Shown: positions 24,808 to 33,977, counted from the stretch's first letter. The stretch: DNA of 64,000 bases from Bacillota bacterium (GCA_023386265.1 JAEWKA010000008.1:62001-126000); one strand, 5' to 3'. Numbers and translations: made by a program. Notes: generated by a model from the letters alone, not told the origin.

Positions 24808-25323
24808 TTAGGCCGCTGCCGTAAATGTAACCACGCCGGCTGCGTTGGCTGCGGTGCCAAGAGTGTGTGTTCCGCCGAAAATGACGTCGATAGGCATGTC
24901 GAGCGTGCTAGAACCACCAAGGCTCTTCGGATTAATTGCGGAACCGGCGAAACGTTCCGCTTCGAACGAGCCCGTTGCTCCGACATAGTAATGAACGATA
25001 AGCATATCAAGGTTTGCGAGCTCAGACCATCTTTCGTTACGGATGATGTTGTAAAGCTTAACCTGCAAATCAGAGCCATCGCGAAGGGTAAACGGGTCTA
25101 GAGTTTGCTTGCGCTGGGGCTTGGAAATGGTTGTCGACGTTATGCCGAGAATGTCGGTGAGGGTCTTCTCATCGAAGTTGAATTCCAGTGCGCTGTCTTC
25201 AACTCCGGCGCCCAGTGCTTCCCATTCGGGGGCTGCCGTAGTGCCGACATTCACATAAGTGATCATGAGCTTGCGCTCGGCTTTTGTACCGGCTGCAAGG
25301 TTAAAAGACGTTGCGTCTGCCAT
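24808..25323 (-). CDS. Major tail (tube) protein
   Basis: A 171-residue beta-rich protein: MADATSFNLAAGTKAERKLM, a central LYNIIRNERWSELANLDMLI, and an end SSTLDMPIDVIFGGTHTLGT. Small size, composition and position between the tail terminator-like gene and the chaperones fit the tail tube protein. Ribosome binding site AGGAGGTACGCATAA upstream. Confidence 0.75.
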   Translation of the reverse strand: MADATSFNLAAGTKAERKLMITYVNVGTTAAPEWEALGAGVEDSALEFNFDEKTLTDILGITSTTISKPQRKQTLDPFTLRDGSDLQVKLYNIIRNERWSELANLDMLIVHYYVGATGSFEAERFAGSAINPKSLGGSSTLDMPIDVIFGGTHTLGTAANAAGVVTFTAAA

Positions 25324-25764
25324 TTATGCGTACCTCCTGTAAGTTAATTTGCATTGTATTTGATACCGTGCCGCGTCTGTTCCTGCTTCGAATAGATATT
25401 GCGTAAGCGACGGCATTATCGATATTACGGTACCTTCCCGAATTACCGGGAGGGTTTTTGTTTTGTTCTGCTCACAGATCCAAGCGATGACCTCATCAAA
25501 GAAGCCGAGATTCTCAAGGTTTTGAAGCACATCGGAGCCGTAGGCTTCTCTGCTGGCAATAATGAAGTTCAATTCCTGAGTATCGTTGAAGTTCACATTG
25601 CCGAGGATATCGGTCTTAAAGGTAAGCGGAGAAGGCGATACAAAGATGGAATACTCAGTAGGATTTGCACCGAGATAGTCCACACTGAATCTGTTGCCTG
25701 TCTTAAACGCGGGGCACGTTCGAAGCCATGTCCTGATGTTTTCAGTCGTGTTCACAGCCGACAA
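25324..25764 (-). CDS. Tail terminator-like protein
   Basis: A 146-residue protein (NTTENIRTWLRTCPAFKTGN...FSVDYLGANPTEYSIF...) directly upstream of the tail tube gene. The sequence type (ENIRxWL, a YSI segment, KLTYRRYA end) is that of Firmicutes tail completion/terminator proteins, often misannotated as chloramphenicol resistance proteins. Overlaps the preceding gene by 23 nt. Confidence 0.65.
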   Translation of the reverse strand: MSAVNTTENIRTWLRTCPAFKTGNRFSVDYLGANPTEYSIFVSPSPLTFKTDILGNVNFNDTQELNFIIASREAYGSDVLQNLENLGFFDEVIAWICEQNKTKTLPVIREGTVISIMPSLTQYLFEAGTDAARYQIQCKLTYRRYA

Positions 25765-26191
25765 GCCTACTCACCTCCTCGAGAATGTCTTTCTTGTGGT
25801 CCGCCATTGCTCTTTCGAACCAGAACGAACCGGCCAACGGATTGTGCTCTGTGTTGTACTTAAGCTTTGCGCCGGTAAGAGTTTTAATTTTGTTCGGCGG
25901 CGAGAAGAAGCCGACGACCTGCCCACCTTGCTTTATTGGAATATTCGGGCCCATGACGTTGCCATAGTACTGATATCGTGCATAAGGTCCAGGATACTTC
26001 ACTTCTCCGCTTCCGATGTCTGTAGCCGTATTCGGAGACCGAGACAGGTTGCCGCTATCAAAGGGCGTGTACGGCTCACAATAACGAATAACGGCGCTGT
26101 CAATGTATTTCTGGGTAGTACCGCCAGGCTGAAGGCCACGAGCGGCAAGGATCTCTATTTCGGACTTGTCCCACTCGAGCCGTCCATTCAT
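25742..26191 (-). CDS. Minor capsid/head-tail joining protein (minor_capsid_2-like)
   Basis: A 149-residue protein with the pattern AARGLQPGGTTQKYIDSAVI ... YTPFDSGNLSRS ... PGPYARYQYYGNVMGPNIP...FWFERAMADHK. This layout (Tyr-Gly repeats and a late WFERA) is typical of minor capsid 2/gp10-like neck proteins. It overlaps both neighbours. Likely helps seal head to tail. Confidence 0.75.
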   Translation of the reverse strand: MNGRLEWDKSEIEILAARGLQPGGTTQKYIDSAVIRYCEPYTPFDSGNLSRSPNTATDIGSGEVKYPGPYARYQYYGNVMGPNIPIKQGGQVVGFFSPPNKIKTLTGAKLKYNTEHNPLAGSFWFERAMADHKKDILEEVSRLVGCEHD

Positions 26192-26580
26192 TTACCCACC
26201 ACCTTGAAGTGTGGTCCCCTGCCTTTGCGATTGTCTGTAACTCCGATTATCGTCAGCAAGTCAGAGTATTTCGCTTTCAGGTCGCCAATATGAGGGTTCT
26301 CTTCGGTCGCTGTGCCCTTGATAATGATGTCACCGGGCTTGAGCGTCCAAGTACCATCCGCTCCGGTGTAATCTTTAGGGCTCACATACCCCGTCAGTTC
26401 TGAAGGAATCCGAACGATCAGCTCATTAGCTGCAAGGAGTCCGCCCTCTCCGGAAACAGTCGTCTTCGTATGACCGAACCAGGAAACACCCGTCAGCACC
26501 GTACGCTTCAAGACGTCATATCCTTTGTCTTGGTCCAGATAGGCGTTGTAGAGCGTGATAGTTTCATCTGCTCTGAGCAA
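26188..26580 (-). CDS. Putative minor capsid/head closure protein (minor_capsid_1-like)
   Basis: A 130-residue protein: TLYNAYLDQDKGYDVLKRTV...GVSWFGH, ELIVRIP, GYVSPKDYTGADGTWTLKPGDIIIKG, ending GPHFKVVGK. The SWF and late KVVGK motifs are those of minor_capsid_1/head-closure proteins adjoining minor_capsid_2 genes. ATGA-type overlap with the next gene. Confidence 0.75.
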   Translation of the reverse strand: MLRADETITLYNAYLDQDKGYDVLKRTVLTGVSWFGHTKTTVSGEGGLLAANELIVRIPSELTGYVSPKDYTGADGTWTLKPGDIIIKGTATEENPHIGDLKAKYSDLLTIIGVTDNRKGRGPHFKVVGK

Positions 26581-26958
26581 TCACGTCACCCCCAGCCATA
26601 AAAGCGGGACTCCAGTGTCGTCACATTCCCCGGAGAGATACTGACGAATCAGCGTGCTCTTGGCAGCTGAAATGACCTCAGCGGTTACTGGCTCGGCGTA
26701 TGTCTCGGAATATCCGTCATTCGAGAATGAAGATACAGCAGGGCTGAGGACAGCCTGAGAACCGCTCACAGTCTCGATGTTGATAAGTTCAACCATCAGG
26801 AACTTAACGGCTTCGGGCACGGTAGCCATCACCTGAACGCGTTTCTGCGTTACCTGGTCGACAATCTTCCGTGCCCGATACTCTAGCGCGGGAAAGGCGG
26901 TTTCCGTTACTGTAGCGCTTCCGCCTTTTGCGGTGAAATCAGCGTATTCAATGTACAT
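26581..26958 (-). CDS. Head-tail connector protein (prophage B)
   Basis: A 125-residue protein with MYIEYADFTAKGGSATVTET, a helical middle (LEYRARKIVDQVTQKRVQV; EAVKFLMVELINIETVSG) and a C-terminal helix ending CDDTGVPLLWLGVT. Position after the coat gene and helix pattern fit a gp6/gp15-like connector. No gap separates it from the head closure gene. Confidence 0.7.
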   Translation of the reverse strand: MYIEYADFTAKGGSATVTETAFPALEYRARKIVDQVTQKRVQVMATVPEAVKFLMVELINIETVSGSQAVLSPAVSSFSNDGYSETYAEPVTAEVISAAKSTLIRQYLSGECDDTGVPLLWLGVT

Positions 26959-26975
26959 ACTCCCGCCTTCCTTTC

Positions 26976-28109
26976 TTAGCCGAGATAGCGAACCGCAAGC
27001 TCGGGATACATGGTCTTGTAGCCGTACAGGATGTCCATGCTGAGCATTTCCTTCTTGTACTTCATGTCATAGCCGCGAACGACGCGCATTGTGATTCCGT
27101 TGAAAGATGTTACGTAGGCTTCGACTCCTGCCGGAACAGACAACGGACGAGTGACGAAGGCAAATGCGTTTTCATGGAACGCGAGGTTTGCGGTATGTTT
27201 GGCAGTAATGGTTACCGCAGCGTTGTCGGCCACAGTGAGCGCAGGATATACCTTTACCACGATTTCATTTGTCGCAGCCTCGGCATCCGCAGTCACGACA
27301 ACTGTCTTCGCAGTGCCAGTAGCAGGAGTAAAGGTCAGGACGTCACCTTTCTTCAGCGTACCTGTGAGGGCGCTGTCGTCAGTGTCAAGGGTAACCTGAG
27401 TAGCGGCAGAAGCCGCGCCCTTGAGCAGTATCTTCTTACCGGCGGTCCCTGCTGTTGCGAGCGTGCCAATTGTATGAGACTTAACAGCCTGAGACATATA
27501 GTTGTCAAGGCCAAATACGCGACCAATTTCGCCCTCACGGAGAGCGCGAGCAGTACCGGACTCGCTGACTTTGACAAGCGAATCAATTGTAGTGAATTTT
27601 GCATCGGCTTCTACATCCCAGATTGCGCGGCGCGGAGAGACAGGCGCTTTGTTCGCGTTAAGTATTTTTCTGCAATCGGAAAAATCAGTAAGGGCGTCAG
27701 GAGTTGTACCTGCAGCGCCTCCGATATAGGGAATGTCGACATACAGGCCGAGTCCATCTGCGTTGATTTTCTCAGCCAGAGCCAGAGCAGCAGGCTCAAG
27801 GAAAAGGCGATTGAGATCATCGACGTTCGTTGCGCGCTGGACAGCAGTAAATTCGATGTCCACTGTTGCAAGGTGGTTGAGGGTCACGTCGACGCTCTCT
27901 TCTTTGCAATCCTGCGCGGTCGTACCGTCAGCCTGAACAAATTCAGAAGCGGTGTACTTCACGGGCTTGCGAACCTGGATAGTATCGCCCTGGAACGCGA
28001 AGGATTCGCTGTAGTCCTTGTAGCACAGATTTGGGAACACGAGGTTTTCAATCAGGCGCGGAAGCGTCTGACGTGCTATGTTTTTGATTGTAAGAAATTC
28101 GTTTGCCAT
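26976..28109 (-). CDS. P22-type major capsid (coat) protein
   Basis: A 377-residue coat. MANEFLTIKNIARQTLPRLI, FQGDTIQVRKPVKYTASEFV, the LNHLATVDIEFTAVQRATNV segment and the late MRVVRGYDMKYKKEMLSMDI are typical of the P22 coat (Gp5) family. An Ig-like insertion rich in Thr and Val (about 235-310) matches the I-domain. It follows the scaffold gene by only 3 bp, supporting a procapsid assembly pathway with scaffold. Confidence 0.88.
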   Translation of the reverse strand: MANEFLTIKNIARQTLPRLIENLVFPNLCYKDYSESFAFQGDTIQVRKPVKYTASEFVQADGTTAQDCKEESVDVTLNHLATVDIEFTAVQRATNVDDLNRLFLEPAALALAEKINADGLGLYVDIPYIGGAAGTTPDALTDFSDCRKILNANKAPVSPRRAIWDVEADAKFTTIDSLVKVSESGTARALREGEIGRVFGLDNYMSQAVKSHTIGTLATAGTAGKKILLKGAASAATQVTLDTDDSALTGTLKKGDVLTFTPATGTAKTVVVTADAEAATNEIVVKVYPALTVADNAAVTITAKHTANLAFHENAFAFVTRPLSVPAGVEAYVTSFNGITMRVVRGYDMKYKKEMLSMDILYGYKTMYPELAVRYLG

Positions 28110-28112
28110 AGT

Positions 28113-28682
28113 TTATTTTCCTTTCTTATTGTAGTGGGCGTAGAATTCAGCGTCGCTAAGTTTGTCATCGTCGCTCAGCATGCCACCTCCACCGCCCATG
28201 TTAGGTTTATAAGGATTCTGCGAAGCAAAAATCCCTTCTTTATCCTTCGTGAGAGCTTCGAAGATTTCGACATCTCCCTTACCTTTGTTGACCTCGTCGC
28301 TCAACGCTTTTTCAAAGTCGTTCAACACACCTGTTTTGATGTAGTCGTGCGCAAACGCACGCTCGCCAAGGGCTTTGCCAAAGCGCGCTTCAACGTCTGC
28401 ACGGGCCGCTGCGACTTTTGCATCAGACTCGCGCTTTGCATCAGCTGCTTTGTAGTCGTCAATGACTTTCTGAAGCGCCGCCGTATCGCCTTTTGCCTTT
28501 TCCAGATCGCCAACCTTGATTTTCTCTGCCGCCAGATCGTCCTGTGCGGTCTTGAGCTTGGCTTCAAGGTCACCGGCATCCTTCTTTGCTTTACCGATGT
28601 CGGACGTGTTGATGTTCAGCAGTGCGTTTATCTGCTCGTCTGTTGCGCCCTCAAAGGTTTTTTTGATGTCTTCTCTGGTCAT
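28113..28682 (-). CDS. Capsid scaffolding protein
   Basis: A 189-residue highly charged coiled-coil protein (LEAKLKTAQDDLAAEKIKVG and continuing to about residue 100) with an acidic tail ending LSDDDKLSDAEFYAHYNKKG. These are features of phage GP20-like minor structural/scaffold proteins. Immediately upstream of the coat gene, as scaffolds usually are. Should direct procapsid assembly and be released. Confidence 0.8.
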   Translation of the reverse strand: MTREDIKKTFEGATDEQINALLNINTSDIGKAKKDAGDLEAKLKTAQDDLAAEKIKVGDLEKAKGDTAALQKVIDDYKAADAKRESDAKVAAARADVEARFGKALGERAFAHDYIKTGVLNDFEKALSDEVNKGKGDVEIFEALTKDKEGIFASQNPYKPNMGGGGGMLSDDDKLSDAEFYAHYNKKGK

Positions 28683-28771
28683 ATGGTCCTTTCTTCGCCT
28701 TTCAGTTTGTTATCGCGGTCCCTTTCCGCTTCGGCTTGATAGTTTCTCGACATTCCGGTCAAATTTGGTTA

Positions 28772-28805
28772 TAAGAAAAGCACCGCGCGGTTTTGCACAG
28801 TGCTT
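28772..28805 (-). terminator. Internal late-operon terminator-like hairpin
   Basis: Minus-strand AAGCACTGTGC/GCGCGGTGCTT (11 pairs with G-U) followed by TTCTT, between the 86-residue gene and the scaffold. It may lower or rebalance expression between the packaging and morphogenesis genes, or sit before a second late promoter. Confidence 0.6.
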
Positions 28806-28830
28806 GACCTATTAAGTTTTCATGCTGTGC

Positions 28831-29091
28831 CTATTCGCTATCAGCAACGTCTTCCTCGAAATATCGCTCTTTGTTGGCAAGCAAGAAAGTATCGAATGCA
28901 TCGAAGCGGATTGCTGTCTCAGCCTGTAGTTTATTTCGCAGATCCATGTTCCAGTAACCCGTGAGCTCTTCATGTCCATTAATCAGGGCCACTATAGCAA
29001 TACCCTGAACCTCGTGTTTGTCAAGCTCTTCAAGGGTTTTTGCCAGAAACTGAGCATATTCCGTATTTTTATCGCTTATTAAAAATACCAT
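28831..29091 (-). CDS. Small phage protein between minor head and scaffold genes
   Basis: An 86-residue acidic soluble protein (MVFLISDKNTEYAQFLAKTL...YWNMDLRNKLQAET...). No family recognised. Conserved-looking position between minor head protein and scaffold; could modulate host or be a small structural factor. It follows the head gene by 7 bp and precedes a terminator-like hairpin. Confidence 0.6.
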   Translation of the reverse strand: MVFLISDKNTEYAQFLAKTLEELDKHEVQGIAIVALINGHEELTGYWNMDLRNKLQAETAIRFDAFDTFLLANKERYFEEDVADSE

Positions 29092-29098
29092 ACATACC

Positions 29099-30250
29099 TC
29101 ACTTGACGTCCTTAAATCCGCTTACAAATGTTCGTTCAAATCTCGTCTCAAGCCCCGATTTGTCCGCAATTGCCTTGTATTTTGCCGTCAATATAGAAAG
29201 ATTCTTTTGAGCTTTCCGCCGGAGCACATCATCTCCGGATACCTTGGCGGCATTAGCTAGATCCTTTTGCCGCCGAATGGCTGTTTCCATCTTGCGCATG
29301 AGCTGCCCAGCTTCATATTTGGTGTAATGCTCGTTATCGATTTCGCAGCCATTATTATTTTCCTTGCGCCATTTATCAAGTAGTTCATCCGGATATCGAC
29401 GCTTCGATACGCCTATAACAATTGCGAACGCAAAGTGAGCACAGTTCCATTCTCCGATTGGACGGTTAAAGCCTTCATATAACTTTTCATCGATGTCGTA
29501 GAATGGCGCACCACTTTGCATTTTTTCATATTCAGCCTTCGTGAACTGCCTGCCCTGGCATGGCTCGTGGTCTTTCGCGCTGTTCGGATGGGCGGTAATC
29601 TCAACACCGTCAGCTCCGATCTGCTCACCGATGATGTTTTGCGCCTCTTGCTGGATGTGCTTCACACCGTCAATGATGTTCATTCGGATAGCTGTATCAA
29701 GTCTGCGCGTAACGCCACTTTCATAAGTCACTCGCAGGCCTTCAAGCGCCGCCTGTTCCCATTTGCTCCGTATCGCGGAGTTATAATCGCCTACACCTGA
29801 AAGAGCAGCTTGTACGGCATCGGAAACGAGCTCTTGATATGTTCTCGATATGTTTGTCGTATTTGAGAAGTTCATAAGCTTCTGAGCAGTAACCCTGTTA
29901 ATTGCCTCAAGCACAGTCCGCATTTGCTGATTCTGCGCCAGCGGCTCCAAGGGAATACCTTTTGCCACAGCTGTAAGCTCTAAGTCGACAAACGTTTCTT
30001 TCAGCGCCTGCTCATACAGCGCATTAATGTCAGCAAGGTTCTTTTGCGTTGCCTTCTGCAGGGCTCTGTTGATTTCATCAATGCTTGTGCCGGCTTTTCG
30101 GATCTGAATTAACTTATGTATTGATGCAGGGGAGAGCTTGCCAATGTCGTTGATCTGTTCTCCGACCTTTTTCAAATACAAGGCATTTACTGTATCAATA
30201 CGGCCTTCGATAATAGCAAGGATCCTTTCGAGCTTCTTTTCTGACAGCAT
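29099..30250 (-). CDS. Phage minor head protein (minor_capsid gp2/Mu F-like)
   Basis: A 383-residue helical protein with YQELVSDAVQAALSGVGDYN, TYESGVTRRLDTAIRMNIID, and the conserved GADGVEITAHPNSAKDHEPCQGRQF block, then RPIGEWNCAHFAFAIVIGVS. These match Phage_min_cap2. Such proteins sit inside the capsid near the portal and may be ejected with DNA. It follows the portal by 2 bp. Confidence 0.85.
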   Translation of the reverse strand: MLSEKKLERILAIIEGRIDTVNALYLKKVGEQINDIGKLSPASIHKLIQIRKAGTSIDEINRALQKATQKNLADINALYEQALKETFVDLELTAVAKGIPLEPLAQNQQMRTVLEAINRVTAQKLMNFSNTTNISRTYQELVSDAVQAALSGVGDYNSAIRSKWEQAALEGLRVTYESGVTRRLDTAIRMNIIDGVKHIQQEAQNIIGEQIGADGVEITAHPNSAKDHEPCQGRQFTKAEYEKMQSGAPFYDIDEKLYEGFNRPIGEWNCAHFAFAIVIGVSKRRYPDELLDKWRKENNNGCEIDNEHYTKYEAGQLMRKMETAIRRQKDLANAAKVSGDDVLRRKAQKNLSILTAKYKAIADKSGLETRFERTFVSGFKDVK

Positions 30251-30252
30251 GA

Positions 30253-31590
30253 TTACTCACCTATCAAGTCTTTCACCTTCGGCGCCGTTGCTTTAATCTC
30301 GTCGATTTCTTTCTGAGCGTCCTCGACACTGTCACCAGTTACCCAGGATACAAGCCGTGCTCCTTTGATAAGGCCGCGGCTTTCGAGCTCAGACAGCTGG
30401 GTAAAGGTCTCTGATGTACTTTCAAGAGACGACATATCCCAGTCAAAAGATATCTCATATTGCCCTCTAGCACCGGCAGGCGTGAGTCCGAAGGCCTCCG
30501 CCATTACGTCATAAGCATAAGCCAACTGCCTAAATACGTTTTCAAGCACTGTTCGAATATCGTCAACCATACAAAAGGTGTCGTAGTTTGCCGTACGGAT
30601 CTCTGTTGCTGTAGCGGTTGCGGTCGCTGCGGGCTCGGTGAGAATGCCTCGCGATGTACCTATGCTCTGTTCGAGCTGGGCACAAAGCATGTCATAACGA
30701 GCTTTATAGGAACTGTCACGAATAGCCGGGTCAAATATTTCCCAGAAGCTCTTCTCGTTGTTTAGACCGCCAAGCGCCGCGAACTTTTTAAAGAGTCCAT
30801 TTTCGGGCAGATTGTTGTCCTTTCCGAAAAGCATCTCATCTGCGCCAACAAATGCCTTCTTGATGTCATATTCCCTTGCGATGTCCTGAAGACATTTGAT
30901 GAGTTCGTCGATAATCGGTTCGCTTCCAAAGGTAATCGGAACGCCGTAAATGTCTTTGTCCTGCCGGTTATCTATTGGAGATTTGAGATAGCCAAGAAGC
31001 ATATGCTCTACGCCTCCTATTGTTATCTCTTCGGTAATGTCGGCCCATTCCGGAATATCAGCCAGAAATGCAACAGCGCCCGAGTCCGTTGTAACCCTTG
31101 TTTTGATGGTGAGCACTGCGTTCTCAATCGTATAATCTATCCAGCGGAAGTAGCCGTGATCGCCAACCTTAACATAGTCAGCCAACAAAGTAATGCTTGT
31201 AAGCTCGTCTCCATCCATCTCCGATATGGTCATACGACTCTGATCGAGAATGTCAAACAGGATTTTGCCATTCTTCACATACGGGACAATAACCTTACCA
31301 CCTTTGCCCAGCGCCTGAGTAGTAATCTTTTTGCGCTTTGCCCACACGCTATTAATTGCTTCCTTGATAAACATAGATCGTGCCGTCTCTGTTCCATTTG
31401 GCCCAGTTACAGTGATAGTGCTGCTTGCAAACACTTTGTTTGACAGCCTGTGCGCAAAGATTGCACCGAAGTTAATCTCCTTGATATCTTCATAGTCCTT
31501 GGAGTACTTGGCATTTCTTGATTCTTCTTCAGCTGCCTTAGGAGTTTTGCCGAAAACCTTCTTTATCCAATCTCTAAATTTCTCAAGCAT
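30253..31590 (-). CDS. SPP1-type portal protein (prophage B)
   Basis: A 445-residue portal. Key regions include RMTISEMDGDELTSITLLAD, LLGYLKSPIDNRQDKDIYGV, CLQDIAREYDIKKAFVGADE and the SIGTSRGILTEP segment followed by the barrel helix TATATATEIRTANYDTFCMV. Order terL-portal-minor head fits SPP1-type packaging. Different in sequence from the prophage A portal. Confidence 0.88.
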   Translation of the reverse strand: MLEKFRDWIKKVFGKTPKAAEEESRNAKYSKDYEDIKEINFGAIFAHRLSNKVFASSTITVTGPNGTETARSMFIKEAINSVWAKRKKITTQALGKGGKVIVPYVKNGKILFDILDQSRMTISEMDGDELTSITLLADYVKVGDHGYFRWIDYTIENAVLTIKTRVTTDSGAVAFLADIPEWADITEEITIGGVEHMLLGYLKSPIDNRQDKDIYGVPITFGSEPIIDELIKCLQDIAREYDIKKAFVGADEMLFGKDNNLPENGLFKKFAALGGLNNEKSFWEIFDPAIRDSSYKARYDMLCAQLEQSIGTSRGILTEPAATATATATEIRTANYDTFCMVDDIRTVLENVFRQLAYAYDVMAEAFGLTPAGARGQYEISFDWDMSSLESTSETFTQLSELESRGLIKGARLVSWVTGDSVEDAQKEIDEIKATAPKVKDLIGE

Positions 31591-31599
31591 ATTGTGTAA

Positions 31600-32904
31600 T
31601 CATCTCCTTAGCAGTCTTCTAATGTGCGGTGTAAAAGCATACTCAAATGCATCCAGTATATCAATGTCGCTCGTACCGTCGTCCAGGCGTATGTCTTCGA
31701 TCTCGTCCGGATCCCACACGGCTGAGCGTAGTCCTGCCGCTAGGTCTTCACATTGGCCCTGAACAAGCTTGATTCTGCCGGCTGTGAAAAGGATATCTGC
31801 ACAGCGGATGCGGTCATTAATTTCGCCCTTCATGCTGCCGCGGATTCTATACGGCGTCTTAGCATTCAGCTCGTTTAATATTGCTGCTTCTGCGCAGTCT
31901 GGCCAGCAGGTATCAACAAAGCCATAGTCTTTTACTATAGCCTCTACGAATTTCTCAAATTCGTTTATGAATTGCGAGACGGACACGCCGTCTGCTTTAA
32001 TTGACTTTGCCTTGAGAACGTACAGCGTTTCAAAGTCCCCGTCAAAACCATTGGCAACGAAAGCATGATTCGATTTTGTCCCGCCGACGTCAGCCCCGAC
32101 CTCTATATATTTCAGCTTTGGTACATCTTTACGGTCAATAGCATACCATTCTTCCATGTCTGCAAACATGCGATAAATCAGCCCTTCAGCTGCTACACGC
32201 TGTCCGAGGATATCACGCTTATACCACACACTATTTGGGTCATACTTAGATGCAATTTCAGCCTTGCGCTGTTCGGATATAGACATGTTATCCGTAAGCG
32301 TGAAGTGCTGGTACTGATAGCCTCCGACAAAGCCTTCTTTATACTTGTCGATATAGTCAGTATAAATGCGATGCTTTGGTGGGCACGGGTTCAGGTCCCA
32401 AAGTATCAACGGTTCCCTGGCTGCCGCCTGACGGCCCATAGCAACCTTGATAAACGAGGTGCGGCTGTCATCGCTGTCGAAGTGCTCATTGATCTCCGTC
32501 GCAATCCAGAGTCCGTAAGAGTTACCAAGGATGCGCTTATAGCTATCAGCCTTGCCACCTCCAACAAATATGACTATCTTCTCGCCGGTCTGCGTTTTAA
32601 TAAAAAGAGCCTCGTTATCTTTGAACTTACCCCAGTGACAGCGCCCCCGAAACAAAGCTTCAAGACCGAAGCCATTGCACACTCCGATATTCAGCTTTGC
32701 GTTTCCCAGTGTTGAGCCAGAGGCCAGATGTATCGCGTCTGAACATTTTTCAAGATAAGCGGCAGCAACGATGCAGTGATCTATCGTCTTGCCGGAACGG
32801 ATCGCGCCCTCGGCCACGTTCATTTGGTTATGCAGCGCATTCTTTATGTACGTCTTATGCTTATCAGAAAATGGCGACCACTCAATTCGTTGTGTCTTAA
32901 TCAT
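31600..32904 (-). CDS. terL: Terminase large subunit (prophage B)
   Basis: A 434-residue packaging ATPase/nuclease. Walker A-like EGAIRSGKT (32-40), Walker B region GLWIATEINE (131-140), coupling motif near SDDSRTSFIKVAMGRQAA, nuclease acids in IEVGADVGGTKSNHAF and DTCWPDCAEAAIL, and a late DILDAFEYAF. The start overlaps the small subunit end by 8 nt. All motifs look intact. Confidence 0.93.
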   Translation of the reverse strand: MIKTQRIEWSPFSDKHKTYIKNALHNQMNVAEGAIRSGKTIDHCIVAAAYLEKCSDAIHLASGSTLGNAKLNIGVCNGFGLEALFRGRCHWGKFKDNEALFIKTQTGEKIVIFVGGGKADSYKRILGNSYGLWIATEINEHFDSDDSRTSFIKVAMGRQAAAREPLILWDLNPCPPKHRIYTDYIDKYKEGFVGGYQYQHFTLTDNMSISEQRKAEIASKYDPNSVWYKRDILGQRVAAEGLIYRMFADMEEWYAIDRKDVPKLKYIEVGADVGGTKSNHAFVANGFDGDFETLYVLKAKSIKADGVSVSQFINEFEKFVEAIVKDYGFVDTCWPDCAEAAILNELNAKTPYRIRGSMKGEINDRIRCADILFTAGRIKLVQGQCEDLAAGLRSAVWDPDEIEDIRLDDGTSDIDILDAFEYAFTPHIRRLLRR

Positions 32905-33757
32905 CTTTTAGCATCTCCGCCAGCGCCGTAAGGTCCTCGACCTCGGTTTCGTTGTTAGATTGCGCCTTGGCTTCCTGTAGTTTTACCGTGCGTTCCTCAA
33001 GTGCAAGCCGTGCATTATCATAATCTCGCTTATGTCTATCCTGTGGAAACGACTCAAAGAACTTCGATAACCAGTCAAGCGCCTTCTGTCTGTCTTCGAG
33101 CTTAATGCTCGCACCGTCTTTGCCCATTTTGACCTGGCTAACTAGAGCACCGTCGACTTCGAACGACTCTTTAAATCTGACGTCGTTGACTTCTCTCAGT
33201 AATGGCTCTTTTTTGCCAGTAACAGGATTTTCATAAGTCACGGGACCGAACGCACTCATCACAGGGATAAGAGTCCGGCCAAACTCAAGAAAGTCCGTTA
33301 TGTCAGCAAACGCTATTCGCATCTGCAATTCGACAAGGTCATCGGTGTCCAACATGATGGCCGCTTTTTTGGCTTCCTTTAAGATGCCTACATAGTCCCG
33401 GATTTTAGGTTTTCTCAAGTTCTCATATCCGATGGCGTACGCTGTATCGTATGAATACCCGGCTTTAATGGCAGCTTGAGTCGCATTAAAGTTTCTGACG
33501 TAAATCTCACAAAACAAGCGCTCTTTTTCGGTAAGAGTTTCAACTAGCGAAGCTGGAGCAACTTCTTGGGGCGCGGCTTTTTGCTTTTCCGAACGTTCGG
33601 ATTGAAGCGAACGTTCGCCTTCCCATTTATAAGCGCTCTTCCAACGGCGAACAGTGCCAGCAGGCAGCTCTAGCTTTTTTGAAATATCAATAAGCGATAC
33701 GCCTTGCTTATACAATGCATACGCATCTTTTGCTTTTTCATTTGGTGCCTGTGACAA
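32897..33757 (-). CDS. terS: Terminase small subunit (prophage B)
   Basis: A 286-residue protein: N-terminal Terminase_5-like HTH (AKDAYALYKQGVSLIDISKK...PAGTVRRWKSAYKW), then the terminase_2 domain LTEKERLFCEIYVRNFNATQ AAIKAGYS. TTG start with GAGGTGGTGAGG upstream. It recognises the packaging site; two CGAACGTTCG palindromes within the gene (33590-33617) are candidate targets. Confidence 0.9.
   Translation of the reverse strand: MSQAPNEKAKDAYALYKQGVSLIDISKKLELPAGTVRRWKSAYKWEGERSLQSERSEKQKAAPQEVAPASLVETLTEKERLFCEIYVRNFNATQAAIKAGYSYDTAYAIGYENLRKPKIRDYVGILKEAKKAAIMLDTDDLVELQMRIAFADITDFLEFGRTLIPVMSAFGPVTYENPVTGKKEPLLREVNDVRFKESFEVDGALVSQVKMGKDGASIKLEDRQKALDWLSKFFESFPQDRHKRDYDNARLALEERTVKLQEAKAQSNNETEVEDLTALAEMLKDD
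33590..33617. repeat. Two identical 10-bp palindromes inside terS (candidate pac site)
   Basis: CGAACGTTCG at 33590-33599 and 33608-33617, an 18-bp period. They lie in codons for the ERS..SERS linker between the two TerS domains. In SPP1 and P22 the pac site lies within or next to the small terminase gene, which makes these candidates; it is inference. Confidence 0.35.
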
Positions 33758-33932
33758 GCCTCACCACCTCATTCGTTAACAGGACAGGGCAGCACCATAG
33801 CGAAGGAGAGCGCCATGAGTTTATCGAGGCTGCCCTTTTATCCCGGTTGATATCGTATATGCATTTGGGAAAAGGGCAATATGGCTTACCTGTGTGCTTT
33901 TGGTTGTTGTATGGGCACTTTCGGCAGTCCAA
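33738..33932 (-). CDS. Small cysteine-rich phage protein
   Basis: A 64-residue protein from the TTG at 33932, chosen because TTGGAGGTGAGTAAT precedes it and a terminator lies just upstream. Cysteines in DCRKCPYNN..GKPYCPFPKC suggest a CxxC..CxxxxC zinc knuckle. It overlaps the start of terS by 20 nt. Function unknown, perhaps a small regulator. Confidence 0.6.
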   Translation of the reverse strand: MDCRKCPYNNQKHTGKPYCPFPKCIYDINRDKRAASINSWRSPSLWCCPVLLTNEVVRLVTGTK

Positions 33933-33953
33933 ATTACTCACCTCCAATAAACA

Positions 33954-33977
33954 AGGACAGGCCAATTGACCTGTCCT
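33954..33977 (-). terminator. Terminator after the late regulator gene
   Basis: AGGACAGG/CCTGTCCT perfect stem followed by TGTTTATT on the minus strand. It divides the early/regulatory region from the packaging operon. Confidence 0.65.

Noticed and set aside
27174..28739. 521-codon plus-strand frame opposite coat and scaffold genes
   Set aside because: Shadow of the P22-type coat and scaffold genes. Composition (Cys/Arg-rich) is not protein-like.
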